From the NCBI RefSeq assembly GCF_013410655.1, contig NZ_JACCFP010000001.1:1488001-1552000 (forward strand): 64,000 nucleotides of DNA, in the 5' to 3' direction. The notes below the pieces were generated by a model, which ran no database searches, had not been told where the DNA came from, and saw only the letters and a list, made by a program, of their open reading frames with translations. The stretch comes from Nocardioides thalensis (GTDB taxonomy: Bacteria; Actinomycetota; Actinomycetes; Propionibacteriales; Nocardioidaceae). Below are positions 12,186-21,208 of this stretch, in pieces; positions within the stretch are counted from its first letter, which is position 1; each line of letters starts with the position of its first letter. Both the position numbers and the translations under genes were made by a program.

Positions 12186-13349
12186 TCAGGCGGTCGCGCG
12201 GTTGACCGCGAGGGTGAGCGCTCCGACCAGCTCGGCCCGCGGCCCGAGCTCGGCCGCGACGACCCGGACGGCCGACGCCGTGTCGGGCTGGGCGTAGCGG
12301 TCGATCGCCGAGCGGATGCCCTCGCGCAGGCCGTCCGAGGCGCCGAGGGACCCGCCCACCACGACGACCTCGGGGTTGAGGCTGTTGCACAGGTCGGCGA
12401 GGGCCCGGCCGACGACGCGGCCCGCGTCGTTGAGGACCCGGCGGACGCCGGCGTCGTTCTCGCGCTCGAGCTCGAGCACCCGCTCCGTCGACAGCGGCTC
12501 GTCGTACGCCGGCCGCAGCACCTCGATCAGCCGGGGTGCGGTGACGAGGGTCTCGAGACAGCCGCGGTTGCCGCAGCGACACACGGCGCCGTCCTCGCCG
12601 ACCTGGACGTGGCCGATCTCGCCCGCCCGGCCGGTCGCGCCCCGGTGCAGCCGGCCGCCGAGCACGATCCCGGCCCCCACGCCGGAGGCCACCTTCACGA
12701 ACACGGCGTGCGCGCTCCCGCGGGCGGCGCCGCGGGCGTGCTCGGCGAGGGCGCCGAGGTTGGCGTCGTTGTCGGCGACGACGGGCACCGACAGCCGGCG
12801 GCCGAGCTCCTGGGCGGGGGAGACGTCGCGCCAGCCGCTGAGGATCCCGGTGTTGATCCGCGAGGACCGGCGGTCGAGCGGTGCGGGCACGCACATCCCC
12901 ACGAGCTCGAGGTCGGTGAGGTCGAGACCCTGGCCCGCCACGAGGTCGCAGACCAGCCGTGACGCGTGGTCGAGGGCCCGGTCGCTGTCGGCGTCGACGT
13001 CCACGGCGTCGCTGGCCTCGCCGAGGACGGTGCCGGCCAGGTCGGCGACCGCGACCCGGAGGTGCCGGTGACCCAGGTCGACGCCGGCCACCACGCCGGT
13101 GCCGGGTGCGAGGGAGACGAGGAGGGGCGGTCGGCCGCTGCCGCCCTTGTGCGGGGTGCCGCGGTCGTTGGTCTCGACCACCTGACCGGCTGCGACCAGG
13201 TCCGCGACCAGGGTCGACACCGTCGTGCGGGACAGCCCGGTCGCGCGCGCCAGGTCGGCGCGGCTCAGCGGGCCCTCGGCGGCCAGCAGGGCGACGACGG
13301 ACTTGCGGTTGGCGGAGCGCAGGCGCTCGAGCGGGGTGGAGGGACTCAC
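12186..13349 (-). CDS. ROK-family transcriptional repressor
   Basis: 387 residues: an N-terminal winged helix (about 1-75, SRADLARATGLSRTTVSTLVADLVAAG), then a sugar-kinase-like ROK domain with GVDLGHRHLRVAVADL, DNDANLGALAEH, and the zinc/ROK signature CRCGNRGCLE after GHVQVGEDGAV. ROK repressors bind sugars or their phosphates and control sugar uptake or glycoside hydrolysis. The gene is divergent from the secreted GH3 enzyme at 13512, so a role as its sugar-responsive regulator is likely. The kinase fold seems complete, but the HTH makes regulation the main role. Confidence 0.9.
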   Translation of the reverse strand: MSPSTPLERLRSANRKSVVALLAAEGPLSRADLARATGLSRTTVSTLVADLVAAGQVVETNDRGTPHKGGSGRPPLLVSLAPGTGVVAGVDLGHRHLRVAVADLAGTVLGEASDAVDVDADSDRALDHASRLVCDLVAGQGLDLTDLELVGMCVPAPLDRRSSRINTGILSGWRDVSPAQELGRRLSVPVVADNDANLGALAEHARGAARGSAHAVFVKVASGVGAGIVLGGRLHRGATGRAGEIGHVQVGEDGAVCRCGNRGCLETLVTAPRLIEVLRPAYDEPLSTERVLELERENDAGVRRVLNDAGRVVGRALADLCNSLNPEVVVVGGSLGASDGLREGIRSAIDRYAQPDTASAVRVVAAELGPRAELVGALTLAVNRATA

Positions 13350-13413
13350 GGCGACGCCACGCTATTCGTCCGGTCCTCTGACAAACAAGGGCCCGTTCGC
13401 GCTTCTTTACGCA

Positions 13414-13443
13414 TTGACGCGGAGAAAAACCGATCCCTACGTT
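13414..13443 (+). promoter_or_regulatory. Probable promoter of the GH3 gene
   Basis: TTGACG (13414-13419), an 18 nt spacer, then TACGTT (13438-13443): both hexamers are near consensus. Transcription would begin near 13450, giving a 60 nt leader with GGAGAGG before the ATG. The site lies in the spacer shared with the divergent ROK gene, where a repressor could act. Confidence 0.55.
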
Positions 13444-13511
13444 GAGCCACGGATGTGACCCCCAGCACACGTCCCCGGCCACGCCGGCCCATCTCGGAGA
13501 GGCGAACACCG

Positions 13512-15566
13512 ATGTCCCTTCTGCGCGTTCCTGATCGATCCCGACCACGGCGGCTGCGCCTGCCCGCCGTGCTCGCCACAGGAGTCCTCGTCGCGGCCGG
13601 CCTCGCGGTCGATGCGGGAGCCGCCGCGTCCGGCGCGCCCGCCGGCGTCGAGAGCGCCGGCGACCGGTTCACCGAGCGACCGGGCCGCGGTGCGCCGTAC
13701 AAGAACCCCCGGCTCTCGACCGAGCGCCGCGTCGCCGACCTCCTGTCGCGGATGACGCTGGAGGAGAAGGTCGGCCAGATGGCGCAGGCCGAGCGCGCGG
13801 ACGTGTCCGCCGACCCCGGCCAGATCGCCGACCTGTTCCTCGGCAGCGTGCTGTCCGGCGGCGGCTCGGTGCCCGCCGACAACACCCCGGAGGGCTGGGC
13901 CGACATGGTCGACGCCTTCCAGGAGCAGGCGTTGTCGACCCGCCTCGGCATCCCGCTGCTGTACGGCGTGGACGCCGTGCACGGGCACGCCAACCTCAAC
14001 GGCGCGACCGTGTTCCCGCACAACATCGGGCTCGGGGCGACCCGCGACCCGCGCCTCGTGGAGCGGATCGGCGCGATCACCGCGGAGGAGACCCGCGCGA
14101 GCGGGCCGCAGTGGAACTTCTCGCCCTGCCTGTGCGTGGCCCGCGACGACCGCTGGGGCCGCACGTACGAGTCCTTCGGGGAGAGCCCGGTCCTGGCCGC
14201 GCGGATGGGCACGATCATCGACGGCCTCCAGGGCAGCCGGCGGGGCGACCTCGACGACCCCGAGCACGTGCTGGCCACCGCCAAGCACTTCGCCGGCGAC
14301 GGGCTGACCACGTTCGGCACCGGCGAGGGCGACTACACGATCGACCAGGGCATCACCGAGGCCTCCCGCCGTGACTTCGCCCGGCTGGCGCTCTCGCCGT
14401 ACGTCCCGGCGATCAAGCACCACGACGTCGGCTCGGTCATGCCGTCCTTCTCGAGCGTCGACTGGACCGACGACGGCCTCGGCAACCCGCTGAAGATGCA
14501 CGCGCACGACGAGCTGATCAACGGCTGGCTCAAGGACAAGATGGACTTCGACGGCTTCGTGATCTCCGACTGGAGGGCGATCCACCAGATCCCGGGTGAC
14601 TACGCCACCCAGGTGGCGGTGTCGGTGAACGCAGGGGTCGACATGTTCATGGAGCCGTTCTCGGGCGACACCGTCGGCTACCCGCAGTTCATCGAGACGC
14701 TGGTCCAGCTGGTCGAGGACGGCACCGTGCCGGAGGAGCGCATCGACGACGCGGTGTCGCGGATCCTGACCGCCAAGTTCGAGCTCGGGCTCTTCGAGGA
14801 CCCGTTCACCGACCGGCGGCACATCGACGAGATCGGCAGCCCCGAGCACCGCCGCGTCGCGCGCGAGGCGGTGGCGAAGTCGCAGGTGCTGCTGCGCAAC
14901 GAGGACCGCACGCTGCCGCTGTCGTCGTCCGACGACGTCTACGTCGCCGGGAGCAACGCCGACAACATCGGCAACCAGGCCGGCGGCTGGACGCTCACGT
15001 GGCAGGGCGGCTCGACCAACGTGATCCCGGGCGACACCGTCCTCGACGCCATCGAGGACGCCGCCCACGGCGACGTCACCTTCTCCGCCGACGCGTCGGC
15101 GCCGGTCCCCGCGGGCGCGCACGGTGTCGTCGTGGTCGGCGAGACGCCGTACGCCGAGGGCTTCGGCGACGTCGGTGGCCCGCGCTGGGGCTGGGACCCC
15201 GGCGACGGGGGCGTGCTCCGGCCGGAGAAGACCATGCTGCTCTCGGAGGCCGACACGGCCGCGGTCGAGACCGTCTGCGCCGCCGCGGCCAGCTGCACGG
15301 TCCTCGTCGTCTCCGGCCGGCCGATGATCATCCCGCCGGAGCTGCTCGAGCAGACCGACGCGCTCGTCGCCTCGTGGCTGCCCGGCAGCGAGGGAGGGGG
15401 CGTCGCGGACGTGCTGTTCGGGAAGCGGCCGTTCACCGGCCGGCTGCCCGTCACGTGGCCGCGCAGCGTCGAGCAGGAGCCGATCAACATCGGCGACGCC
15501 GACTACGACCCGCTCTACCCCTACGGCTGGGGCCTGCGCACCGGCCACCGCGGTCACCACCGGTGA
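13512..15566 (+). CDS. Secreted glycoside hydrolase family 3 (beta-glucosidase-like)
   Basis: 684 residues. Start ATG 13512 has GGAGAGG at 13496-13502. The N terminus (RSRPRRLRLP followed by LATGVLVAAGLAVDAGAAA) is a signal peptide with an arginine-rich n-region, so export by Sec or Tat. The GH3 N-terminal barrel shows SRMTLEEKVGQM, YGVDAVHGHAN, and FDGFVISDW, in which Asp353 is the expected catalytic nucleophile. A C-terminal alpha/beta domain follows (LLRNEDRTLPL, VVVSGRPMIIPPE, SWLPGSEGGGVADVLFG). Likely beta-glucosidase or exo-glucanase on plant or microbial glucans; exact substrate unknown. Probably controlled by the divergent ROK repressor. Confidence 0.92.
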   Translation: MSLLRVPDRSRPRRLRLPAVLATGVLVAAGLAVDAGAAASGAPAGVESAGDRFTERPGRGAPYKNPRLSTERRVADLLSRMTLEEKVGQMAQAERADVSADPGQIADLFLGSVLSGGGSVPADNTPEGWADMVDAFQEQALSTRLGIPLLYGVDAVHGHANLNGATVFPHNIGLGATRDPRLVERIGAITAEETRASGPQWNFSPCLCVARDDRWGRTYESFGESPVLAARMGTIIDGLQGSRRGDLDDPEHVLATAKHFAGDGLTTFGTGEGDYTIDQGITEASRRDFARLALSPYVPAIKHHDVGSVMPSFSSVDWTDDGLGNPLKMHAHDELINGWLKDKMDFDGFVISDWRAIHQIPGDYATQVAVSVNAGVDMFMEPFSGDTVGYPQFIETLVQLVEDGTVPEERIDDAVSRILTAKFELGLFEDPFTDRRHIDEIGSPEHRRVAREAVAKSQVLLRNEDRTLPLSSSDDVYVAGSNADNIGNQAGGWTLTWQGGSTNVIPGDTVLDAIEDAAHGDVTFSADASAPVPAGAHGVVVVGETPYAEGFGDVGGPRWGWDPGDGGVLRPEKTMLLSEADTAAVETVCAAAASCTVLVVSGRPMIIPPELLEQTDALVASWLPGSEGGGVADVLFGKRPFTGRLPVTWPRSVEQEPINIGDADYDPLYPYGWGLRTGHRGHHR

Positions 15567-15569
15567 CCC

Positions 15570-15607
15570 GTCCACCCGGTCCCCGGCACCCCGGGGACCG
15601 GGTGGAC
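15570..15607. terminator. Bidirectional hairpin terminator, GH3 and sulfotransferase genes
   Basis: A perfect 17 bp stem, arms 15570-15586 and 15591-15607, with a 4 nt CACC loop, sits between two convergent genes only 69 bp apart. No T-tract follows, as is usual in high-GC actinobacteria. Confidence 0.8.
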
Positions 15608-15635
15608 TCCGGTCCCAGCTGTGCCGGCGTCCGGT

Positions 15636-16481
15636 TCAGCCGTCGGCGGTGAACCTGCTGCGGCTCTCGCGCCCCATCGCGCGCCGCACGAGCGCGATCT
15701 GCTCGTCGGGCCAGTCCGGGTCCGTCCCCGCGCGGGGTACCGGGTCGCTCGCGGCGAACCACAGGCGCCGGTCGGCGCCGTACACCTCGTCGACGGCCGC
15801 GCAGACCTCGGGCGTGAAGACGGACCGCAGCGGCTTCAGCGGGGTCGAGTTGTGGGAGCCCGGGGTGGGCAGCGCGCCGAGTCCGTGCTGCCGCGCGCGC
15901 TCGCCCAGGTCGGCGAGGACGCTGTCCATCTCGTCCATCGTGTAGATCCGGCTGAACGGCACCCGCCGCGGCCGGAGGAGGCGCTGCTGTGGCGTGAAGT
16001 GCGGGTCGTCGAGGAGGGCGTCGCACTCGCCGGCCGCGAGTCCGAGCGCGAACGCCCGGAACGCGGCCCTGATGTCGGCGCTGCTGGCCGGCGGGTCGGG
16101 GATCAGGTGTCGCGGCGTCTTCTCCAGGATCGCGGGCGTCCCGAGAAGGACCTTCTGCTGCCACGACGACCACAGGCGGCTGGCGGGATGGCGGACGACG
16201 GCGAAGACGTGCCACCCGTTCGCGGGGTCGATGTCGGCGAGCTCCTCGTCGGAGAGGTCGTGGGGAGCGGGCACCCTCTGCCACTGGCCGCGGTGGTGGA
16301 TCCGCGATCCGTGGGACTTGCCGGCCGGCGGGCCGAGCCGCGCCAGGTCCTCGCCGCCGAGCTCGGCGAAGATCCACTTGAGTGTGGTGCACGCGGCCTT
16401 GGGCGTCGAGACGTACAGCGTCTTCATCTCCGGCAGCACGAACGCGTGCCCCCGGCGCGGGGGAAGCTGGCTGCGGAGCAC
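15636..16481 (-). CDS. Sulfotransferase family protein
   Basis: 281 residues. The 5'-phosphosulfate-binding motif is VSTPKAACTTLKWIF near the N terminus, and the 3'-phosphate motif is VVRHPASRLWSSW near residue 90. These bind PAPS in sulfotransferases of the Sulfotransfer_2/Stf type that sulfate glycans or lipids. Start: GTG 16481, because a GATAAT -10 hexamer lies exactly 6 nt upstream (16488-16493), giving a leaderless transcript; a longer frame would run into the divergent gene. Neighbours with a TylF-like methyltransferase suggest tailoring of a surface glycan or metabolite, but the substrate is unknown. Confidence 0.8.
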   Translation of the reverse strand: MLRSQLPPRRGHAFVLPEMKTLYVSTPKAACTTLKWIFAELGGEDLARLGPPAGKSHGSRIHHRGQWQRVPAPHDLSDEELADIDPANGWHVFAVVRHPASRLWSSWQQKVLLGTPAILEKTPRHLIPDPPASSADIRAAFRAFALGLAAGECDALLDDPHFTPQQRLLRPRRVPFSRIYTMDEMDSVLADLGERARQHGLGALPTPGSHNSTPLKPLRSVFTPEVCAAVDEVYGADRRLWFAASDPVPRAGTDPDWPDEQIALVRRAMGRESRSRFTADG

Positions 16482-16487
16482 GCCCGC

Positions 16488-16514
16488 ATTATCGCAGTCG
16501 TCGATTGGTAGCGT
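16488..16514. promoter_or_regulatory. Overlapping divergent -10 elements
   Basis: GATAAT on the minus strand (16488-16493) lies 6 nt before the sulfotransferase GTG. TAGCGT on the plus strand (16509-16514) lies 7 nt before the amidohydrolase GTG at 16522. The two start codons are only 40 bp apart and both transcripts would be leaderless, so RNA polymerase binding at one should exclude the other. Confidence 0.55.
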
Positions 16515-16521
16515 CGGCGGA

Positions 16522-17598
16522 GTGAGCCCCCTGCGCTTCTCAGGCCCGGTCCTTCCCGACGGCGAGGTGCGTGAGCTGTTCGTCGTCGACGGCGTCGTCA
16601 CCTACGAGAAGCCCCTCGGGGCGGAGACGGCGGGGGAGGGCTGGATCGTCCCCGGGCTTGTCGACGCGCACAACCACCTCGGCCTCGAGGACGGCGGCGG
16701 CGAGATGGAGCCGGCGGCGATCGAGGCGCAGGCGATCGCCGACCGCGACAACGGCGTGCTGCTGACCCGTGACTGCGGCTCGCCCTCCGACACCCGCTGG
16801 GTCCAGGACCGCGAGGACCTGCCCCGGCTGATCCGGTGCGGCCGCCACATCGCCCGCACCAAGCGCTACCTGCGCAACTACGGCCTCGAGATCGAGCCGG
16901 GCGAGCTCGCCGACACCGTGGCCGCTGAGGCGGCCGGTGCGGACGGTTGGGTCAAGCTGGTCGGTGACTGGATCTCCCGCGAGAAGGCCGACCTGACGCC
17001 GTCCTTCCCGGAGGACGCGGTCGCCGAGGCGATCGCGACGGCGCACCGGCACGGCGCGAAGGTCACCGCCCACTGCTTCGGCACCGACTCGGTCGGCCCC
17101 CTTCTCGACGCCGGCATCGACTGCATCGAGCACGGCGTCGGCCTGTCCGAGCACCACCTGCAGCAGATGGTCGACAACGACGTCGCGCTGGTGCCGACCG
17201 TGCTCCAGACCAACAAGATGCTCGGCATCGCCGATGCCGGCCGCGAGAAGTACCCCACCTACGCGCGGACCATGGAGGGGCTCCACGCCCGCCGCCGCGA
17301 CGTGCTGATGGCTGCCTACGAGGCCGGCATCGCGCTCTACGTCGGCAGCGACGACGGCACGAGCGCGCGGCACGGCGTGCTGCACGAGGAGATCGAGGCC
17401 ATGGCCGACATGGGCCTGCCGGCGTCGTACGTCCTCGCGGCCGCCTCGTGGCGAGCCCGGGCGTGGCTCGGCTGGAACTCCGGCCTCGGCGAGGGCGACC
17501 CGGCCGACTTCGTCGTCTACCCGCGCAGCCCGGTCGAGGACCTCTCCGTGCTGAGGTCGCCGACACGGGTCGTGCTCCGGGGCCGCGTCGTCGCTTGA
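16522..17598 (+). CDS. Amidohydrolase-superfamily protein
   Basis: 358 residues, start GTG 16522. Metal-dependent hydrolase fold: VPGLVDAHNHLG (HxH, first metal ligands), KLVGDW (the Lys may bridge metals as a carbamate), VTAHCFG, IEHGVGLSEHH, and YVGSDDG with the last conserved Asp. The layout is that of imidazolonepropionase-like/prolidase-like amidohydrolases; actual substrate unknown. It is divergent from the sulfotransferase and 55 nt upstream of the methyltransferase. Confidence 0.85.
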   Translation: MSPLRFSGPVLPDGEVRELFVVDGVVTYEKPLGAETAGEGWIVPGLVDAHNHLGLEDGGGEMEPAAIEAQAIADRDNGVLLTRDCGSPSDTRWVQDREDLPRLIRCGRHIARTKRYLRNYGLEIEPGELADTVAAEAAGADGWVKLVGDWISREKADLTPSFPEDAVAEAIATAHRHGAKVTAHCFGTDSVGPLLDAGIDCIEHGVGLSEHHLQQMVDNDVALVPTVLQTNKMLGIADAGREKYPTYARTMEGLHARRRDVLMAAYEAGIALYVGSDDGTSARHGVLHEEIEAMADMGLPASYVLAAASWRARAWLGWNSGLGEGDPADFVVYPRSPVEDLSVLRSPTRVVLRGRVVA

Positions 17599-17640
17599 TC
17601 GGACGGGCCCCCGCGGCCGGACGGCACCGCCCGGGGCCGG

Positions 17641-17646
17641 TACGTT
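17641..17646 (+). promoter_or_regulatory. -10 element of a leaderless transcript
   Basis: TACGTT followed after 7 nt by the GTG at 17654. It supports that GTG over the upstream in-frame TTG at 17645, which overlaps this hexamer. Confidence 0.5.
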
Positions 17647-17653
17647 GTCGGCC

Positions 17654-18478
17654 GTGGCCGCGACCCCCGAACGACAGCAGAAGCTCAAGAAGGCACGGCA
17701 GCGCATCGCCGCCCTCAAGGCCGAGCTCGAGAAGCGAAAGGGGCAGCTGGCTCTGATGCGCCGCGAGCTGGAGGCGCTCCGGACCTTCAGTCTCGACGTG
17801 TTCCCCGACCACCGCGTCCCGCCCGACCTCGCCCGGAAGATCACGGCCCTGCGGGAGGACAAGCTGACGTTCCTCGCGCAGGAGCAGCTCGAGTCCCTGG
17901 TCTCCTGCGTGCTCGAGACCGAGGCGGCCGGTCGCGACGGGATCCTGATCGAGGCCGGCACCGCCAGCGGGGGCTCGGCGATCGCGATGGCGCTGGCGAA
18001 GTCACCCGGGCGGGAGCTCCACGTCCACGACGTGTTCGGCCTCATCCCGGCGCCCGGGGAGCGCGACGGCGCCGACGTGCACGAGCGCTATGCCGCGATC
18101 GTCGCCGGGAAGGGCAGCGAGCGGGACGACGACTACTACGGCTACCGGGACGACCTCCTCGGCGAGGTGACCTCCTCGTTCGCGCGCCACGGCGTGCCCG
18201 TCGAGGACAACGCGGTGCGGTTGGTGCAGGGCCTGTTCGAGGACACGATCACCGGCGACGAGCCGGTCGCGCTCGCGCACGTCGACGGCGACTGGTACGC
18301 CTCGACCATGACGTGCCTCGAGCGGATCTCGCCCCGGCTCGTGCCCGGCGGACGCCTGGTCATCGACGACTACTACACCTGGTCGGGCTGCCGCACCGCG
18401 GTCGACGAGTACTTCGCCGGCCGGCCCGGGTTCCGGGTGGAGATGCGGGCCAAGGTCCACGTCGTCCGCGAAGGCTGA
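17654..18478 (+). CDS. TylF/MycF-like SAM-dependent O-methyltransferase
   Basis: 274 residues. An N-terminal charged coiled coil (about 5-45, QQKLKKARQRIAALKAELEK) precedes a class I methyltransferase: SAM motif LIEAGTASGGSAIAMA, acidic loop HVHDVFGLIP, metal-binding HVDGDWYASTMTCLE and VIDDYYTW, as in macrocin O-methyltransferase TylF, where Mg2+ helps bind the sugar hydroxyl. Members methylate sugars on macrolides or on capsular and cell-wall glycans. No polyketide genes are nearby, so a glycan role with the adjacent sulfotransferase is more likely than antibiotic tailoring. Start GTG 17654 fits a leaderless mRNA. Confidence 0.85.
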   Translation: MAATPERQQKLKKARQRIAALKAELEKRKGQLALMRRELEALRTFSLDVFPDHRVPPDLARKITALREDKLTFLAQEQLESLVSCVLETEAAGRDGILIEAGTASGGSAIAMALAKSPGRELHVHDVFGLIPAPGERDGADVHERYAAIVAGKGSERDDDYYGYRDDLLGEVTSSFARHGVPVEDNAVRLVQGLFEDTITGDEPVALAHVDGDWYASTMTCLERISPRLVPGGRLVIDDYYTWSGCRTAVDEYFAGRPGFRVEMRAKVHVVREG

Positions 18479-18486
18479 CTCGATTT

Positions 18487-18511
18487 CTGCCCCGCGGGCC
18501 GCCCGTGGCAG
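18487..18511 (+). terminator. Possible terminator after the methyltransferase
   Basis: CTGCC (18487-18491) pairs with GGCAG (18507-18511) around a GC-rich inner stem with a small bulge, followed by TTTCCCCTT. It separates the methyltransferase from the rpsP leader (18512-18645). Confidence 0.4.
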
Positions 18512-18645
18512 ACTTTCCCCTTGAGTTCTGTGCCGTCGGGACCCTCTCTACCCGGCAGCCAGCGCCCATCGGGCCGTGACGCCGGTGTTCCCCACCTGGT
18601 CGGAGCGTCCCACCCACCACAAGTTCTCAAGGAGACACCACAAAC

Positions 18646-19161
18646 GTGGCCGTCAAGATCCGTTTGAAGCGCCTGGGCAAGGTCCGGGTGCCGCAGTACC
18701 GCATCGTCGTCGTCGACTCCCGCAAGAAGCGGGACGGTCGCGTGCTCGAGGAGATCGGCACCTACCGCCCGAAGGAGGAGCCCTCGTACATCGAGGTGAC
18801 CTCCGACCGCGCGCAGTACTGGCTGGGTGTCGGCGCGCAGCCGACCGAGGCCGTTGCCCGCATCCTCGAGATCACCGGCGACTGGCAGAAGTTCAAGGGC
18901 CTCCCGGGCGCCGAGGGCACCCTGAAGGTCGCTGAGCCGAAGCGCGACAAGCTCGAGGTCTTCAACGAGGCGCTCAAGGAGGCTCAGAACGAGCCCAAGG
19001 GCGCCGCGGTGACCACGAAGAAGAAGGCAGAGCCCAAGGTGGAGGAGGCTCCCGCCGAGGCGCCCGCCGCCGAGGAGGCCCCGGCCGAGGCGCCCGCCGA
19101 GGAGCCGGCCGCCGAGGCTGCTGCCGACGAGAAGCCGGCCGAGACCTCGGAAGAGGCCTGA
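18646..19161 (+). CDS. rpsP: 30S ribosomal protein bS16
   Basis: 171 residues; the canonical S16 ([33 protein letters not shown]-type segment, [22 protein letters not shown]) ends near residue 95, followed by a Lys/Glu stretch and about 50 residues of Ala/Glu/Pro repeats. Such acidic tails on S16 occur in actinobacteria; their role is unknown. Start GTG 18646 with AAGGAG at 18629-18634. First gene of the rpsP-khpA-rimM-trmD operon (gaps 4 nt and 67 nt, then a 1 nt overlap). Confidence 0.97.
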   Translation: MAVKIRLKRLGKVRVPQYRIVVVDSRKKRDGRVLEEIGTYRPKEEPSYIEVTSDRAQYWLGVGAQPTEAVARILEITGDWQKFKGLPGAEGTLKVAEPKRDKLEVFNEALKEAQNEPKGAAVTTKKKAEPKVEEAPAEAPAAEEAPAEAPAEEPAAEAAADEKPAETSEEA

Positions 19162-19165
19162 GCCC

Positions 19166-19411
19166 ATGCTGGCGGAGGCGCTGGAGCACCTGGTCCGGGG
19201 CGTCGTCGACAACCCCGACGACGTCGTCGTCCGCGACAAGCAGCTGCGTCGCGGCTCGATCCTCGAGGTCCGGGTCCACCCCGACGACCTCGGCAAGGTG
19301 ATCGGCCGGGGCGGCCGCACGGCGACCGCCTTCCGGACCGTGATCTCCGCGCTCGGCGGCAGCGGCACCCGCGTCGATTTCGTCGACACCGACCGGCCTG
19401 GCCGACGCTGA
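19166..19411 (+). CDS. khpA: KH-domain RNA-binding protein KhpA
   Basis: 81 residues forming a single KH domain. The RNA-binding GxxG loop is in GKVIGRGGRTA, and VDNPDDVVV is typical of the KhpA family. Homologues act with KhpB/EloR as a small RNA chaperone in Gram-positive bacteria and sit between rpsP and rimM in most actinobacteria and firmicutes. Start ATG is 4 nt after the rpsP stop, indicating the same transcript. Confidence 0.93.
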   Translation: MLAEALEHLVRGVVDNPDDVVVRDKQLRRGSILEVRVHPDDLGKVIGRGGRTATAFRTVISALGGSGTRVDFVDTDRPGRR

Positions 19412-19478
19412 TCCAGCACCACTGACGGGCGCTGCCACAATGGCGGCGCCCGTCAGCGCATTTTTCGAGAGGGAACCC

Positions 19479-20024
19479 GTGGAGACCATCGAGCTCGTCG
19501 TCGGCCGGATCGGGAAGCCGCACGGCATCCGCGGTGAGGTGACGGTCGACGTCCGCACTGACGAGCCGGACCTGCGCTACGTCGCCGGCGCCCGGCTCCT
19601 GGCCGCGCCGCCGAAGGGCTCGGCGTTCCCGCACCGCGAGCTGACGGTGGCCCGCACCCGCTGGCACCAGGGCGTGCTCCTCGCGACGTTCGAGGAGCTC
19701 GGCGACAGGAACGCCGCGGAGGCCGCGCGCGGCGTGCTGCTCCGCGCCGCCGTACCTCTGGACGAGACGCCGGAGGACCCCGAGGAGTTCTACGACCACC
19801 AGCTGATCGGGCTCGCGGCGTACGACGTCGACGGCACCCGCCTCGGCGAGGTCACCGGCCTGGTCCACGGCGCCCAGGACCTGCTCCAGGTGCGGACCCC
19901 CGACGGCCACGAGGGGCTGGTGCCGTTCGTGACAGCGCTGGTCCCGGAGGTCGACCTGGCGGCCGGAAGGGTCGTGATCGCCGACCGGCCCGGCCTGGTG
20001 ACGCCGCTGCCCGAGGACTCCTGA
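19479..20024 (+). CDS. rimM: Ribosome maturation factor RimM
   Basis: 181 residues. The N-terminal RimM barrel starts [20 protein letters not shown]; the C-terminal PRC-barrel begins near [14 protein letters not shown] and carries [14 protein letters not shown]. RimM binds uS19 and helps 30S head maturation, with 16S processing. Start: GTG 19479 has GAGAGGGAA just upstream and gives the usual N terminus; an ATG at 19440 would add 13 residues without a ribosome site. The stop overlaps the trmD start by 1 nt (TGATG). Confidence 0.94.
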   Translation: METIELVVGRIGKPHGIRGEVTVDVRTDEPDLRYVAGARLLAAPPKGSAFPHRELTVARTRWHQGVLLATFEELGDRNAAEAARGVLLRAAVPLDETPEDPEEFYDHQLIGLAAYDVDGTRLGEVTGLVHGAQDLLQVRTPDGHEGLVPFVTALVPEVDLAAGRVVIADRPGLVTPLPEDS

Positions 20025-21208
20025 TGCGGCTGGACTACCTCACGATCTTCCCCGACTACCTCGCGCCGCTCGGGCTCTCGCTCCCCGGCAAGGCGGTCGA
20101 GAGCGGGCTCCTCGAGGTGCACGTCCACGACCTGCGGCAGTGGACGCACGACCGGCACCGCACCGTCGACGACACGCCGTACGGCGGCGGCGCCGGCATG
20201 GTGATGAAGCCGGAGCCGTTCGGCGAGGCCTTCGCCGAGCTCGGCGTCGGCGCGGGCACCACGGTCGTGTTCACGACGCCGTCGGGCGAGCCGTTCACCC
20301 AGGCGCTCGCCGCGGAGCTGTCGACCCGCGAGCGCCTGGTCTTCGCGTGCGGCCGCTACGAGGGCATCGACCAGCGGGTCATCGACCACGCCCGTGACCT
20401 CGCCGAGGTGCGGGAGGTGAGCCTCGGCGACTACGTGCTCAACGGGGGAGAAGTCGCCGCCCTGGCGATCACGGAGGCGGTGGTCCGGCTGCTGCCGGGC
20501 TTCATGGGCAACGCGGCGTCGCTGGTGGAGGAGTCGCACGCCGGCGGCCTGTTGGAGTACCCCGTCTACACCAAGCCTCCCGCCTGGGAGGGCCGCGAGG
20601 TCCCCGCGGTGCTCCGCTCGGGCGACCACGGCGCGATCGCGGCCTGGCGGCGCGAGCAGGCGCGGCGCCGTACGGCCGAGCGCCGGCCGGACCTGCTCGC
20701 CCCTTCCGCGCTCGAGGACGGCTCCCCGATCGTGCCGGCGGTGCCGGGCGACGCCCCGGAGCTGCTGGTGCTGCAGCGGGCCTGCTGGGTGCAGGAGGCG
20801 ATCTCCAACCCCGAGCTCGGCGTCGGCGAGATCCCCGCGCTGGTCGAGACCCTCGAGGAGATGGCGGCGCGGATCCGCGATCCCGAGGTGCGCCTCTCCG
20901 TCGTCCGGCGCGGCGGGCGGATCGTGGGCTCGGTCACGGGCCGGCTCGATGGCGACGTGTGGTGGATCAGCAGGCTGATGACCGCGCCCGACGTGGAGGG
21001 CGAGGGGATCGGGCGGTCGCTGCTCGAGCACGTCGAGGCCCTCGCGCCGGCGGCAGCGGCGTCGTACGCCCTCTACACCGGGGCGGGCAGCGAGCGGAAC
21101 CAGCGCTTCTACAAGAAGGCCGGCTACCGGATGCGGCCCGATCTGGACGGGCCGCTGGGGACCGTCATGCTGACGAAACGGCGACGCCGCGCACCCGAAA
21201 ACCTGTAA
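20024..21208 (+). CDS. trmD: tRNA m1G37 methyltransferase TrmD fused to a GNAT acetyltransferase domain
   Basis: 394 residues against about 230-270 for ordinary TrmD. Residues 1-235 are a complete SPOUT methyltransferase: [10 protein letters not shown], the [18 protein letters not shown] loop, [13 protein letters not shown], the trefoil-knot SAM site [15 protein letters not shown], and the PEYTRP-equivalent [26 protein letters not shown]. After a short linker, residues about 245-390 match a GNAT fold: [45 protein letters not shown] (acetyl-CoA loop) and [16 protein letters not shown]. The frame is continuous, so this is a true fusion. TrmD prevents +1 frameshifting; the role of the acetyltransferase half is unknown. 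Confidence 0.93.
   Translation: MRLDYLTIFPDYLAPLGLSLPGKAVESGLLEVHVHDLRQWTHDRHRTVDDTPYGGGAGMVMKPEPFGEAFAELGVGAGTTVVFTTPSGEPFTQALAAELSTRERLVFACGRYEGIDQRVIDHARDLAEVREVSLGDYVLNGGEVAALAITEAVVRLLPGFMGNAASLVEESHAGGLLEYPVYTKPPAWEGREVPAVLRSGDHGAIAAWRREQARRRTAERRPDLLAPSALEDGSPIVPAVPGDAPELLVLQRACWVQEAISNPELGVGEIPALVETLEEMAARIRDPEVRLSVVRRGGRIVGSVTGRLDGDVWWISRLMTAPDVEGEGIGRSLLEHVEALAPAAAASYALYTGAGSERNQRFYKKAGYRMRPDLDGPLGTVMLTKRRRRAPENL

Noticed and set aside
13346..14320. 324-residue minus-strand frame over the GH3 5' end
   Set aside because: Overlaps a secure GH3 gene with signal peptide and ribosome site; composition is Ser/Arg/Pro-rich without any motif.
17654..18478. Antibiotic (macrolide) biosynthesis gene
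   Set aside because: The enzyme is TylF-like, but no polyketide synthase, deoxysugar or resistance genes are nearby.
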